Positions 24,061-35,186 are shown, counted from the stretch's first letter. The stretch: 64,000 nucleotides of DNA from Strongylocentrotus droebachiensis (GCA_035222895.1 JAVYIG010001812.1:1-64000), one strand, 5' to 3'. Numbers and translations are program-made. The notes: generated by a model from the sequence alone, not told the origin.

Positions 24061-24868
24061 AATCATTTGAGCGTATTCCAGAATTGTTCGCTTTCATAAT
24101 ACCCCGAATGGCGTTAATTACATTGGGCAATATATATACCAGAAATCGATAACTAGTCCGAAAGCTGCTGATATCCTAAACCGCGTCAGTCAGTGCAGGG
24201 AATTCCCGTAAACGCTGAGCTCAAATCGCAGAATAGTCCCGGAATTGCATAAGCTGGTAGAATGTCATGAGCACAGCGAGGGGAAATAAATTGATGCGTT
24301 TCATTTTGCTGTGTAATCTTCATTAATGCTAATTAGTCCTTAGCAACATACTCTCGAAGATAGTGACTAACGTAATTGCGATTGCTCTCTGTCTCTCCCT
24401 GCATCATCGCAGGATCTACGTAAGGAGCAAAAAGGGATCACTTAGGAGGAAGACTCGTTCATTATTTTAAGGGGGTGAAATCGACCCTGTGGTAGACATT
24501 ATTTCATCGAATTCTTTAAAAAAAAACTATATATTGTTATTATGTGGAATGACGATATTACAAATTTGTAATTCGTTGTAATTATAATGGTTTATTGTTG
24601 ATAATAGTTTAAATTAGACGCCACCGAAAGGCCGGCGATGATTCTGTGAAAGTGAACGCGCCCCTTAGTGTCCTCAGCATCTATTCTTGGATAGCGGATC
24701 GGAGTGCGAAATCAGCTTGTCAAGTTAGCTATTCAGCAAACTCGCATAGTAATACATACATACATGGACTATATCGGCCATATTGGCCTTACAACGTGAA
24801 ATTCTCTTGGATAATTGTGGAAAACAACACCGAAATCATCAGAAAGGGATCTATTCAAGACTCTCAAG
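24061..24868 (+). promoter_or_regulatory. CpG-rich putative promoter and 5' leader
   Basis: CpG is visibly more frequent here than in the 39 kb to the right, and no TACATGTA motif occurs. Short upstream ATGs at 24638 and 24773 are closed by stops before the proposed start, and the start's own frame is stopped at 24812. I cannot place a transcription start. Confidence 0.35.
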
Positions 24869-24947
24869 ATGTTGCTTAGGATAGGAAGTTCGTGGGCAGG
24901 AGTTTTACTGGTTTATATCGTCTGTTTAGGGAGTATTTATTGTCAAG
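24869..24947 (+). CDS. putative first coding exon: signal peptide of a secreted or membrane protein
   Basis: ATG at 24869 opens 26 codons plus one base, then the consensus donor G|GTAAGT at 24948. The peptide starts MLLRIGSSWAGVLLV, has one Arg near the N-terminus, a hydrophobic core at residues 10-20 and small or polar residues (Gly-Ser, Cys-Gln) at 21-26, a standard signal-peptide layout. The exon ends in phase 1, usual for exons carrying a signal peptide (the split codon begins with G). Upstream in-frame TAA is at 24812. Downstream exons are not identified with confidence and probably lie far away. The compositional change just to the right agrees with entering a transcribed region. The gene's identity is unknown. 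Confidence 0.55.
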
Positions 24948-26489
24948 GTAAGTCGTAGTGAGCAGAAATCACGGACACTGACTGTTGTGTGCCCCCTTAT
25001 TGTGTGTGTTTTAAATTGGCGATCGATTTGTTAAATGTGTGCATGTGTTGAGATGGGGCTTGGCTTTCTCTCCGTGATTTTATGTCAGAAAGCCGTCTAA
25101 ATCACAACGTTTGATTTTAGAAACAGAGACAGGTTACTGTTATTACTATTTAGAGTTGGTTTAGGAAGATAAATTGGCCTGTGAGATGACCATTTGCATT
25201 TCCATCTCCCCTCCCAAATACACACTTGCACCTGTGTACTTGCAATGCAATTGCAACTGCATACATGTACATGTATTACAAAAACAAGTCAGTGCATCAA
25301 ATAGAGTGTCGTCTCCATACATGTACATGCATGTCATAATCGTTCAGAGCATTTTGACATAATAATTCATTATGTTTCCCCATAATAATCATCCATGGAT
25401 GACGTAAATGTATCTTTGATCGGGTATGAATGCTGCTCAATGTTCATGTACATTGTGTATGGATGATCAACGGAGCAGTTCATCTCGTCTGCTAATGCAA
25501 ATTGTAAGGCCATGATGGAAGGTCGTATGGTGAACATTAATCACTTTTGGTTATTTATGTCTGGGACAGTCATTTTGCATAGTCTGATAAATGTTCATAA
25601 TACATTTTCATAGACAACTTAGGCTTACGGTTGCAGCATGTGAGAGGTGGGGAGTCCTGAAAAGGACTCTTGTCTACATGTATGTCTTGTACTGGTACAT
25701 GTATGTTACTGGAAGTGTGAAGAATAGGATTTGGAAGTGCAGTCAGTGTACATGCATGTGGGCACAAAATACATTGAGTTACATGCAACACAAGTTTTGT
25801 GATAGAAGTGCATAAGGATGTCATAATAGTACATTAATAATAATAAAGATTTAATAAAGATGATGATAAAATTATAATATAATTATTTTTATAGAAACAT
25901 TTCTGTTGGGCTCATTATATCCCTCCAAAGCAATACTCTTGAAAGGCACCTAACTATATTGTTTATCAAACAGATATGAAAATAGATGATTTGGAATGGG
26001 TATTTTCCAGAGTGAGAATGTGAAACTTGTGTTTTTTCTCCAAAAATATGGCTTTGATATTTGATTACATAATGTACACCTACAAAGGTCCTGTTTCCCG
26101 TGCGAGACAGACAAAGCACATGCTGTTCCCGGATGTGAGTGGAAATGACTTCACAATTTATTAATATCCATGGCAATAAAAGGTGTCATTGAACAGCTCA
26201 TGACCCGTCAAGGAATAAAACAATACAATGAATACTTCGCCAAATCTATAAGACTCTGTGTTTGGTCGTACAGCGTACATATGTACAAAGAATAAAGAAA
26301 AGTGAACAAAAATTAATGTTGCAGGTGTCATTTGGTCTGCTAAAAACACTAGTGGGACTACACCCTAGACTACACCTACTACATGCATTTCAACTCAATT
26401 AAATTATTGGATATTATTACGGTACTAAACACTGTAAAAAAATATATTAGAAAAAGTACCTTAGACTTTCCAACTTATTTTTGGCTACC
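24948..26489 (+). other. putative intron 1, left of the retrotransposon
   Basis: Begins GTAAGT and becomes CpG-poor with repeated ACATGTACATG motifs (about 25263, 25318, 25677, 25697). No exon seen. Confidence 0.4.
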
Positions 26490-26494
26490 GGTAT
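26490..26494. repeat. left target-site duplication GGTAT
   Basis: Five bases directly before the LTR, repeated at 32551-32555. Confidence 0.95.
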
Positions 26495-26906
26495 TGTCAA
26501 AAATAGTGGGTTTGTTATGTAGACTTCTTGGTTAGTTCTTTACTAAATGTAGCTGGATCCAGAAAGTAATAAAACACCACATATCTTTGCTTGAGGTTCA
26601 GGAGTTTATTAGTGTAACTAAAACATCATGCTTATGCTGTGCATGCTAGTGGTCAAGTGCAACTCTCCACTCTCACATGTACAGTACATAAGGCAGTGTA
26701 TGAGGGTTGAATGTGTGCATGGCTAATTACTCATTACATACATCACACACTCTGTGTGCCAAGAGTACTGTGTTAGAGAGTGCTCTCTGCATGGTTGCTT
26801 CTGAATGAAATGTGCATGCAGCTGTTTAACAATGAGCACATACATTGTAAGTTACTGGGTATGTTCAAATTAGGAATGCTGCATAACTTCAGCTCATAAC
26901 ATTACA
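26495..26906 (-). repeat. 3' LTR of the retrotransposon
   Basis: 412 bp, matching 32139-32550 base for base by eye. A minus-strand AATAAA at 26605-26610 is the likely poly(A) signal in the LTR. Confidence 0.97.
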
Positions 26907-26919
26907 TCTCCCTTTCTTC
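26907..26919 (-). promoter_or_regulatory. polypurine tract (PPT)
   Basis: On the minus strand GAAGAAAGGGAGA directly precedes the 3' LTR; it is the expected primer for plus-strand DNA synthesis. Confidence 0.9.
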
Positions 26920-27786
26920 AAAATAAACAATACAAGTTTTTACTCTAAACAGTTAAAAACTTTTCATCCTCTCATCCCGTCCATCTTTGCTTCCTGTTTT
27001 ACTTACAAGTACATATGAGCACTTGACAAATGTCTTGAAAATAAATTCTGTTCAATCTTTCCCCTACTCCCCATTTAAACAAATTTAAAAAAACTAGAAT
27101 CCTCAAAAGAGTGAGGATGATACCTATCAACTGGTTTTACACATCCAGTATACAAGTTGTGAAACAAAAATGATGGGCTTTTCACTAGGAAAGGGTTACC
27201 TTAATCATCAGCATAAATACAGCTATTAATACTGCTTTTCTCATTATTCTTTAAAACTATATCATTTTCTAACGACTGGTTTGTCACATTGTATACCAAA
27301 CTGTCTAAATCAATGAAAATCCTTTAGCATTCATGAAGATTAAAACAAATAAAAACTACTTCTGTTTAGTTTACAGTGCACAGATAATTCATGTGACTTG
27401 GGTATTTTTGTATGTTTGTAATACCACTTTCAAATGATGTCAATGTGTAACATATTCGCACAATTAAGATTTACCTTACATTTGATGCATTTATCTCTTT
27501 TCCTGTGTGGGTTTACACACTAATAGACAATATATTTAGTTGTATGAAAACAATGGAACAATATATTGTACTGAAATAAATAGCACAACAAAACAAAAAC
27601 ATATATATAGATATATACTTTCTTCGCGACTAAAAAGGGAGAGGTTCCAGAACTTCACCTTCAATCACAGGTCTTTACCACCCGTGTCCCTACATTGATG
27701 TTGAACTTGGTCGATATCTGAATGTCAACTGAGTCATTATTGTCTTAAAAGTTCAAGTTCAGTCTGAATTTCTGCTTCTTCATCAG
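26920..27786 (-). other. 3' noncoding spacer of the retrotransposon
   Basis: AT-rich, about 870 bp between the gag-pol stop and the PPT. No frame resembling an envelope gene is seen on either strand. Confidence 0.7.
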
Positions 27787-30700
27787 TTACATCTCAAAAT
27801 CATCGTACTTTTTAGGGCGTTGAGTGTTTCGCGATGAACGTTGTCTTCGAGGTGGAGTCTCCTCCCGTCCTGGGCTTCGAGGTGGAGCCTCCTCCCGTCC
27901 TGGGCTACGTTGAGGCTCGGGGAACGCACGATGTGGAGTGCTCAACTGGTCATCGTGGTCAGTGGATGATGCACCTTCATCACCTGGGCCATTGCTATCA
28001 ACACCCCCGGGAACCTCAGTTGTAGACTGGTCGGTATGGTCAGGTCTTATGTGCTGCCTGTTTCTTCGTAGGTAACGTCCCTCAGGGCTTTGGAGAATGT
28101 AGGAGCGCTGTCCCTCAGCCCTGGTATCAACCGTCGCAGGACACCACCGTCTGGACACTGGGTCGCGATATCTTACATCTTGCCCAAGGTAAAGTTCTGG
28201 CAAGTCAGCTCTTCTGGCATGTTTGTCAAAATAGAACTTTTGACTATTCTGTCTTTCCTGCAGCTGATTGTAGATGTCATCAGCATCTGGCTGTGTTCTC
28301 TGCAACTTGGCTGGGAGTGTAGTTCTCAACTGGCGATTCATGAGAATTTCAGCTGGACTTGGTAGCTTCTCTGATATGGGAGTTGTACGCCAAAGAAGTA
28401 GTGCTAGCTGAATGTCTGAAGTCTTCTTCATGATACCCTTGACGGTTCTGATTTGTCTCTCTACAAATCCGTTGCCTTGTGGTCGTCTGGGGGACGATGT
28501 GGCATGTTCAAAACCCCATGATTCTGCAAACGACTTGAACTGGTAACTGGCATACTGGGGTCCATTGTCGCTCACCACCTTTGCTGGTATGCCATGCTCT
28601 GCAAACACTTGTTGCATCATAGTGATTACAGCACTGCTTGTTGCTTGGTCTGGTAACTGGCGAACCACTGGGTACTTGCTGTAGTAGTCCACCACAATTA
28701 ACCATTGTTTGCCTTTGAATTCAAACATGTCGGTTGCCACCGTGCTCCAGGGCATTGTGGGAATGTCGTGTGGCTGGAGTGGTTCTGGCGTTTGTGCTGG
28801 TTGATGTTCCTGGCATCTCACACATGACTGCACTACTCTGTCAATGTCTTTGTTCATGTTACCCCAGAAAACCTTTCCTCTGGCCAGCAACTTTGTTTTT
28901 TGTTGGCCTAGGTGACTGGTATGGAGCTTTTCCAAGATGTCTGGTTGCATCTGCTTGGGAATGACAACTCTGCTTCCCTTGAGAATTATACCGTCGCTTA
29001 CTGTTAACTCATCTCGGTAACTCCAGAACTCTCTCAACTCTGGTTGCACTTGCTTCACCGTATCAGGCCAGCCCGTCACAATAACTTCCATCAGTGCACT
29101 TAGGACTTTGTCTTGGCTTGTAGTGTGCTTCAGTTCATCTACTTTCCTTGACGAAAACTGCACCAGATCTACTCTCAGATCAAGTTCAACTGTTTCATTG
29201 TTGTGAGTGCTTGGTAATCGTGAGAGACTGTCTGCGAGCAGGTTGTCTAGTCCTGGACGGTGTGTGATCTGGAAATTGTATCCCTGTAGTCGGATCAACA
29301 TCCTTTGTAGCCTTGGAGGGGCTGCTGTTAGAGGTTTGTCCATAATCATCAGAAGTGGCTTATGGTCTGTGATTACATGGAATAGCCTGCCATAGAGATA
29401 TGTGTGAAAGCGTTCTACTCCGAACACAATAGCAAGCAGCTCTCGTTCAATACACGAATAGCGCGTTTCAGTTGAAGATAGGGCTTTGCTTGCGTAAGCT
29501 ACTGGGCGGAGTCTACCCTCCTGGTCATGCTGTAGGAGTGCAACTCCTAACCCTTGAAGACTTGCATCGCACTGCAAATACACTGGGGATGTTGTGTCGA
29601 AAAACTGGAGTAGTGATTTCTCTGAAACTTCTTGCTTGAGTTTCTCCATGGCTGCTTGATGATGTGGTTCCCAGATGAAATCAGCCTCTTTCTTAAGGAG
29701 ATCTCTCAGAACTGCAGTCTTTGTGCTGAAATCTGGGATGAAGTGAGACAGGTAGGTAATGAAACCTAGGAAATGCTGCAACTCAGCCTTGTTGCTCGGA
29801 GTCGGCATTCCTGCGAGGTCAGCTACCTTCTGGGGATCTGGCTGGATACCATCCTTGGAGTATCGATTACCAAAGAAGTTGATACTCGTTTGCCTGATAT
29901 GGCACTTGTTTGAGTTCAGCGTGAGGCCTCTCTTTGCTGCTACTTGCATGAAGTTGAGAAGGTTGCGGTCATGCTCTTCTACTGTACGCCCAAAGATTAC
30001 AATATCATCTGCTATGCATTCTGCCCCTTTACAGCCTTCTAGAACTCTGTCCATCTCCAACTGGAAAATGTCCTGACTTACACTGAGTCCAAATGGTAGG
30101 CGACAGAAGACATATCTTCCAAAAGGTGTCTGGAATGTGGTAAGTCTTTGGCTGGCCTCATCTAACTTGACTGACCAGTAGCCGCACTTTGCATCCAACT
30201 TGGAGAAGTGCTGCATGTTGTGAAACTTGTGATTCAACTCCTCCAAGGTCTGCTGTTTGTAGTGAGGTCTGATAAGTGCCTTGTTCAATCTGCGAGGGTC
30301 TAAGCAAATGCGAATGCTTCCATCCTTCTTAGTGACATATGTGATTGAGTTCACCCATTCGGTTGGTTCGGTGATTTGCTTGATGACACCCTGGCTTTCC
30401 ATACTGTCCAGTTCTGCCTTGACTTTGTCTTTCAAGGCAATAGGCATTTTTCTAGGAGCGTCGACATGACTTGGAACGTTGGGGTCAACTGTCAAGTGAT
30501 GTGTGGTACGAAATTCTCCAATCCTATCGAACTGCTGTGGAAAGAGTTGTACTAGAGCCTGGACACCACTGACTTGTGTTTCAATGTTCAAAGAGCAATG
30601 GAGAGTAACAAGTCCAAACTCTACAGATGACTGGAGACCAAGTATCACTGGGCCGTTGGACTGAACCACGTAGAATAAGGTATCAGTCCATACTGCGTCT

Positions 30701-31863
30701 CCATACTTGCAGGGAATAACAACTGTTCCATACTGTCCAATCAGCGTTTCATTGTAAGCTGAGAGGATCGTGCCTGCATCTGGTAGATTTTGTGGAAAAC
30801 CTTGACGATCAAGCTGCTCTGGATACATGCTTCTGAAAGTTCGAAGTGGCAGTGTATTCGCTTCTGCCCCTGTATCCACTTTTACTTTCAGGTCATGGAC
30901 ACCTGGTCTGTCCTTCAATTTAATGTCCAAGTGAGCAATAGCTTCATTCCTCTCCACCGAGTCAATGACGATCGTGTCAAAATGAAACCTGTCAAATCGT
31001 TGTGGTAACGTACCCAGTTCACTTTCCGATTCGGTGTGCTGCTCTCGCACGTTATCCACCTGTTTGGAACGTCGTGATGGGTGTTGACGTTCATCTACTC
31101 CCCTCTTCTTCCGGGAAGATGCATAAGACTTATGATACTTCTGTGGTTGTTTGAGCTTGGTTGATAGGCACAATTGAGCAAAATGTCCTTGCTTATTGCA
31201 CGAGAAACATGTAACACCTGCTGCTGGACAATACTCCTTGCCGAATCGATGTTGTCTCCCACAGTTCTTACATAAGCTCTTAGGTTGTTTCTGCTGTTGC
31301 ACTGCATCTATACTCTGTGTTGAATGATACAGAGACTGGAGGGTTTGGACATGTGACTTTGATGCTTCATACGTCCTTCCCAGCTGTAGAGCACCCTTTA
31401 GTGTAAAGTCCTTCTTTGTAGTAAGTAGGTCTTTCCGGAAATCTGCGATGGGTGTGCTGGCAATAATCTGTTCAAGGATTCGCTCATCCAATTCCTTGTG
31501 ATCAAACTCGCATTTACGAGCTATCTGTCGACATCTGTTAATGAAATCGTCCAACTTTTCATCTGGCCTCTGCATTGTTCTCGACAAACTCAGCCGACAT
31601 ACTCGAAAATTGTCTTGTGGTTCTAGTTGTTCCTCAAAACGGTCGAGGATGATCTTTGCTGTTTTCTGTTCAGACTCTGATAATGTCCAACAGTTGTATC
31701 GATGAAGGCCCTCTTCACCCGCAGCAAGTAGAATGATAGGTACTTCATCCTCTTTAGGCGTGTGCTTAGCCAAAAAGTATAGGCTCAATCTCTGTCTGAA
31801 CATACGAAAAGCTTCAGCAAGGTTTGGTGCACCCCAATCCATTCGTGGTATATGATCAGCCAT
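27787..31863 (-). CDS. gag-pol polyprotein, 1358 aa, intact
   Basis: One uninterrupted frame from ATG 31863 to TAA 27787. Residues 1-190 are Gag-like. Two zinc knuckles follow: an irregular one at C198/C201/H205/C212 and a standard CX2CX4HX4C at C219/C222/H227/C232. Aspartic protease: DTGA at 330-333. Reverse transcriptase about 470-660: KKDGSIRICLDPRRLNK (512-528), D557, and IADD at 617-620 in place of the usual Y-x-D-D. RNase H: D766 (CDAS), the E806/E808 region, D833 (TDHKPL). Integrase: zinc site H981/H984/C1014/C1017, then D1045, D1099 and E1135 with DD35E spacing. Near the C-terminus SPGREEAPPR is tandemly repeated (about 1320-1339). Gag and Pol share one frame with no frameshift, as in several invertebrate lineages. 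All catalytic residues expected are visible. Confidence 0.97.
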   Translation of the reverse strand: MADHIPRMDWGAPNLAEAFRMFRQRLSLYFLAKHTPKEDEVPIILLAAGEEGLHRYNCWTLSESEQKTAKIILDRFEEQLEPQDNFRVCRLSLSRTMQRPDEKLDDFINRCRQIARKCEFDHKELDERILEQIIASTPIADFRKDLLTTKKDFTLKGALQLGRTYEASKSHVQTLQSLYHSTQSIDAVQQQKQPKSLCKNCGRQHRFGKEYCPAAGVTCFSCNKQGHFAQLCLSTKLKQPQKYHKSYASSRKKRGVDERQHPSRRSKQVDNVREQHTESESELGTLPQRFDRFHFDTIVIDSVERNEAIAHLDIKLKDRPGVHDLKVKVDTGAEANTLPLRTFRSMYPEQLDRQGFPQNLPDAGTILSAYNETLIGQYGTVVIPCKYGDAVWTDTLFYVVQSNGPVILGLQSSVEFGLVTLHCSLNIETQVSGVQALVQLFPQQFDRIGEFRTTHHLTVDPNVPSHVDAPRKMPIALKDKVKAELDSMESQGVIKQITEPTEWVNSITYVTKKDGSIRICLDPRRLNKALIRPHYKQQTLEELNHKFHNMQHFSKLDAKCGYWSVKLDEASQRLTTFQTPFGRYVFCRLPFGLSVSQDIFQLEMDRVLEGCKGAECIADDIVIFGRTVEEHDRNLLNFMQVAAKRGLTLNSNKCHIRQTSINFFGNRYSKDGIQPDPQKVADLAGMPTPSNKAELQHFLGFITYLSHFIPDFSTKTAVLRDLLKKEADFIWEPHHQAAMEKLKQEVSEKSLLQFFDTTSPVYLQCDASLQGLGVALLQHDQEGRLRPVAYASKALSSTETRYSCIERELLAIVFGVERFHTYLYGRLFHVITDHKPLLMIMDKPLTAAPPRLQRMLIRLQGYNFQITHRPGLDNLLADSLSRLPSTHNNETVELDLRVDLVQFSSRKVDELKHTTSQDKVLSALMEVIVTGWPDTVKQVQPELREFWSYRDELTVSDGIILKGSRVVIPKQMQPDILEKLHTSHLGQQKTKLLARGKVFWGNMNKDIDRVVQSCVRCQEHQPAQTPEPLQPHDIPTMPWSTVATDMFEFKGKQWLIVVDYYSKYPVVRQLPDQATSSAVITMMQQVFAEHGIPAKVVSDNGPQYASYQFKSFAESWGFEHATSSPRRPQGNGFVERQIRTVKGIMKKTSDIQLALLLWRTTPISEKLPSPAEILMNRQLRTTLPAKLQRTQPDADDIYNQLQERQNSQKFYFDKHARRADLPELYLGQDVRYRDPVSRRWCPATVDTRAEGQRSYILQSPEGRYLRRNRQHIRPDHTDQSTTEVPGGVDSNGPGDEGASSTDHDDQLSTPHRAFPEPQRSPGREEAPPRSPGREETPPRRQRSSRNTQRPKKYDDFEM

Positions 31864-32120
31864 GTTAATGTTACGTCAATGCTGTGCTTCAGAATAAGGA
31901 ACAAAATGGTGGAACGTGTCACCACTCACCCTCAGGCATCAAACAAACGAACTGTTCATGGAATTATGGAGTTCAACAAATTCCTGCGTGTTTCTCCTGA
32001 ACAAGGAAAAAATCCAAAATGGCTGCTGCTTTGTTGCAAAATCCAAGATGGCTGCTGCTGTGTTGCACATGGTACTGTACTGGTAGACTGGCACAAAAAA
32101 CTGGCATGTTGGTGACTTGC
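31864..32120 (-). other. retrotransposon 5' leader with 28-bp tandem repeat
   Basis: Untranslated leader between PBS and gag. AAATCCAAAATGGCTGCTGC and AAATCCAAGATGGCTGCTGC begin two tandem units at about 32010-32066. Confidence 0.8.
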
Positions 32121-32138
32121 ACTCACCGCTTGCCACCA
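32121..32138 (-). promoter_or_regulatory. primer binding site, tRNA-Leu-like
   Basis: On the minus strand the base after the 5' LTR begins TGGTGGCAAGCGGTGAG. It starts TGG, complementary to the tRNA CCA end. It resembles the animal tRNA-Leu complement TGGTGGCAGCGGTGG with one extra A; the tRNA identity is from memory and should be treated as tentative. Confidence 0.6.
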
Positions 32139-32550
32139 TGTCAAAAATAGTGGGTTTGTTATGTAGACTTCTTGGTTAGTTCTTTACTAAATGTAGCTGG
32201 ATCCAGAAAGTAATAAAACACCACATATCTTTGCTTGAGGTTCAGGAGTTTATTAGTGTAACTAAAACATCATGCTTATGCTGTGCATGCTAGTGGTCAA
32301 GTGCAACTCTCCACTCTCACATGTACAGTACATAAGGCAGTGTATGAGGGTTGAATGTGTGCATGGCTAATTACTCATTACATACATCACACACTCTGTG
32401 TGCCAAGAGTACTGTGTTAGAGAGTGCTCTCTGCATGGTTGCTTCTGAATGAAATGTGCATGCAGCTGTTTAACAATGAGCACATACATTGTAAGTTACT
32501 GGGTATGTTCAAATTAGGAATGCTGCATAACTTCAGCTCATAACATTACA
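32139..32550 (-). repeat. 5' LTR of the retrotransposon
   Basis: 412 bp, identical by eye to 26495-26906. It would hold the element's promoter; no clear TATA box was seen. Confidence 0.97.
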
Positions 32551-32555
32551 GGTAT
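32551..32555. repeat. right target-site duplication GGTAT
   Basis: Matches 26490-26494 exactly. Confidence 0.95.
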
Positions 32556-33679
32556 ATCTAATGTACCAATATGTAAAAAAAAAAATCCCTATTTTATTGT
32601 ATTTTACAAGGAAGGTGTTTGGTTATAAATGTTTGTCATAGCTACATTTTGATGGATTTCTGATTAAATCATGTCGTCATGATCCGGTCTTTGTTTTAAT
32701 GACCACATGACGCTCTGAAGAGAGGAAACGGTGTATCATTATCCTGCGAGTCGTGTTACTGGTTAGAAAGAGAGAGAGAGAGAAGGTCTGTATCTAAAAT
32801 GAGGGGGTATGAGGTTTCTATGACACTGCGTTGTGGTTGAGGGGATTAGAAGGGGCTTAGTGTTAAGTCAATGAAAATAGATTCATACTTGGGAAAAGGA
32901 AATTATCCATTGAAATTGGATATAATAATAGAATCGTGGTCTAATAAATTACGTTCCTGACAAATTTTGTGTGAAAAGCTGTAGGCCCTGCTATACTTAA
33001 GGTGATTAAAAACAGAGGGATGCTTTTTTCTTATCTTTAAAAAAGCTATTGATAATTAGTCTACCGGTATCTATATTTTTACGCTTTTATGTTTGGCCTG
33101 TTTTTATGAGTGAAGTAAAAAATTGAAATTGATTTGAAATGAATATTAAACTGCATTTATATCAGTTCAAATAATTATCCCTATGAATTAAAATTGTGTT
33201 CATTTTTATGAAAGTGGGACTGTTAACTTACATGTAAGTTAACTACAAATAGTATGTATTATCATTTACTGAGCCAGTTAGCCAGTTGTGGAAACAATGG
33301 AACTCAGAAGTAAAATGTCTCATTCCATTAGAATGTTAAAATCAAGTCCCTCACCCCCCCCCCCCCCCCTGTTTTATTTTAACACCAAAACAATGGTTCT
33401 ACAATCTATTTCCACAACTTGAGATCAAATGAGGAGTATTCCTTTTTTTTGTCTGTGTCTGTGAAGGTCACGGCAGAAAAGGTGATTCCTTCTTATCAAT
33501 ATTTTGATTACTACTTGTGTGTGATCTTGAGTGCTATTCAGTGGTCTTTCATTGTGCCCAATGAGAACTCCAAGAGAATCCAAATATTGACTCGATCACT
33601 TTGAATACAATGCTGACCCGATGTGAACTGGTGTGTGTTTTCTTTCGGTCACCTTGTCCTGTTTTGTTGACGGTCTTCC
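32556..33679. other. noncoding, putative intron
   Basis: CpG-poor sequence with a short AG repeat (about 32770) and a poly-C run ending near 33369. No exon seen. Confidence 0.35.
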
Positions 33680-33901
33680 TTTTGTTTTCAAAAGAATTAT
33701 CGTTCTGGTGTCCTAATAGGGACAAAGATCATGTGATGGGATTGGTCTACAAATAGGGAGTCCTTATAAATGCAGTTTACCACCCAGTCCCATATCTCCT
33801 TTTTAGTAAATTGTCTGGGCTTGTCTTGATTCTTTTGTTTTCAAAGAATTATCATTCTGGTGTCCTTATAGGGACAAAGATCATGTGATTGGATTGGTCT
33901 A
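33680..33901. repeat. tandem duplication, 151-bp offset
   Basis: TTTGTTTTCAAA, GTTCTGGTGTCCTAATAGGG and ACAAAGATCATGTGAT occur at 33680-33751 and, slightly diverged, at 33832-33901. Confidence 0.8.
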
Positions 33902-35186
33902 AATACATGAAGGGAATCCTTATGAACAAAGTAGACAAACGTATGAAATGATACTAAATAGGGTAGTTTTATGAGAAGTGCAGTTTAAAATCTCTTTTTT
34001 TTTATAGTATTGTCTTATTCTTTTGTTTGAAATGCAGAATCCATTCAAAGAATTAGAGTTTAAACCCTTTTTTAATATTTATTTAAATAGCATTGCCTGG
34101 GATTTGATTACTTTTTATATATAAAGTGGTAATTATGATGTCCTTGTCTATATAAAGTGCTGATGATGAAACAACAAAAAAAGGAATCCTTAATAAAGAA
34201 GTACCATTAGATTTCAGCTATTTATGTACATGTACATGTATGCCTACAGTGTACATGTATTATGGATGAATCCTTATTATTACATTACCATTGTTAATTA
34301 GTATTTACCACTTTTAGGTGTATACTTTCCAGTAAAATTTTTGTTAATAGGGAATCCTGATTACAGTTCTATTTAATGGTAAATCTTTTTGATGTAGCAA
34401 ACTACATGTAGCAATGTCTGGGCTTGTTTTCATACATGTTCTCCAATGAAAGAAAAACAATTTTTCTGAAAAAACTCTTTACCAATCAAAAAACAATCAC
34501 TGTTGTACTCGTAAAACATTTTTTAAATCATAAAATTGTGTAATCATGACCAATATTCCAATTTGATGCACTTTGGTCTGGACTTCTGAAGAGACAAACA
34601 AACGTCATTATTACACAAGTAAACGCGGGACATTACAAAGTCACTTTGTGATCTGTCTTGAAGGAAGACTACCTTACTTAGATTGGAGGACCTGATTCTG
34701 CTTGGGGTATGGCATGACTCATAATGTTAATGCCTGCTACCCCATGTATATGGGGAAGAAAAATCAGGAAATTATGATCCACTTGCAGCCAGAAATAGAG
34801 AAAAAAAATAATGGTGAGAATTGGAAGAAATTGATTGCTTTGTGCAGTTGTTGTGACAGGCACTTTTATGCCTTTTGTATTCGCAGAGCCCTGCCTTATG
34901 AGTTAAATGCCCCGACTGTAGTAAAGTTGAATGGAATGGCTCAACCATTAAAGTAGATTGCAGTGATTCATGCTATTGATTGGATAATAATGAATTTTGT
35001 TTTAGCGTCGTTATCAATGAATTTCTAAAAGTCATGTTCTTGAGATTATTTGTATTTATTGGAAGGCTTCGTTCAAATACCTGTAGTAGGCCTACATGTA
35101 CATGTACACAAATGTCTTTTTTGCAAAACAATTAATTAAGAACAAACATGGAAAACAAAATCATGTGAGAATTACGTCAGAACAGA
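33902..35186. other. noncoding, putative intron
   Basis: Contains TACATGTA motifs (about 34228, 34406, 35093) and no supported exon. Confidence 0.35.

Larger units (their letters stand above)
26495..32550 (-). mobile_element. complete Ty3/gypsy LTR retrotransposon, 6056 bp
   Basis: Two 412-bp LTRs (26495-26906 and 32139-32550) appear identical by eye, begin TG and end CA, and are flanked by a perfect GGTAT duplication. The element reads on the minus strand: 5' LTR, PBS directly adjacent, about 275-bp leader, one gag-pol frame, about 870-bp 3' spacer, PPT, 3' LTR. The domain order protease, RT, RNase H, integrase defines Ty3/gypsy. The single fused frame and protein motifs suggest the Mag/SURL-like metazoan lineages, which is inference. 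Identical LTRs and an intact frame indicate a very recent insertion, possibly still competent. It lies antisense in what may be an intron. Confidence 0.97.

Noticed and set aside
27834-31307. Several short frames opposite or offset to gag-pol
   Set aside because: Shadows of the 1358-codon polyprotein frame.
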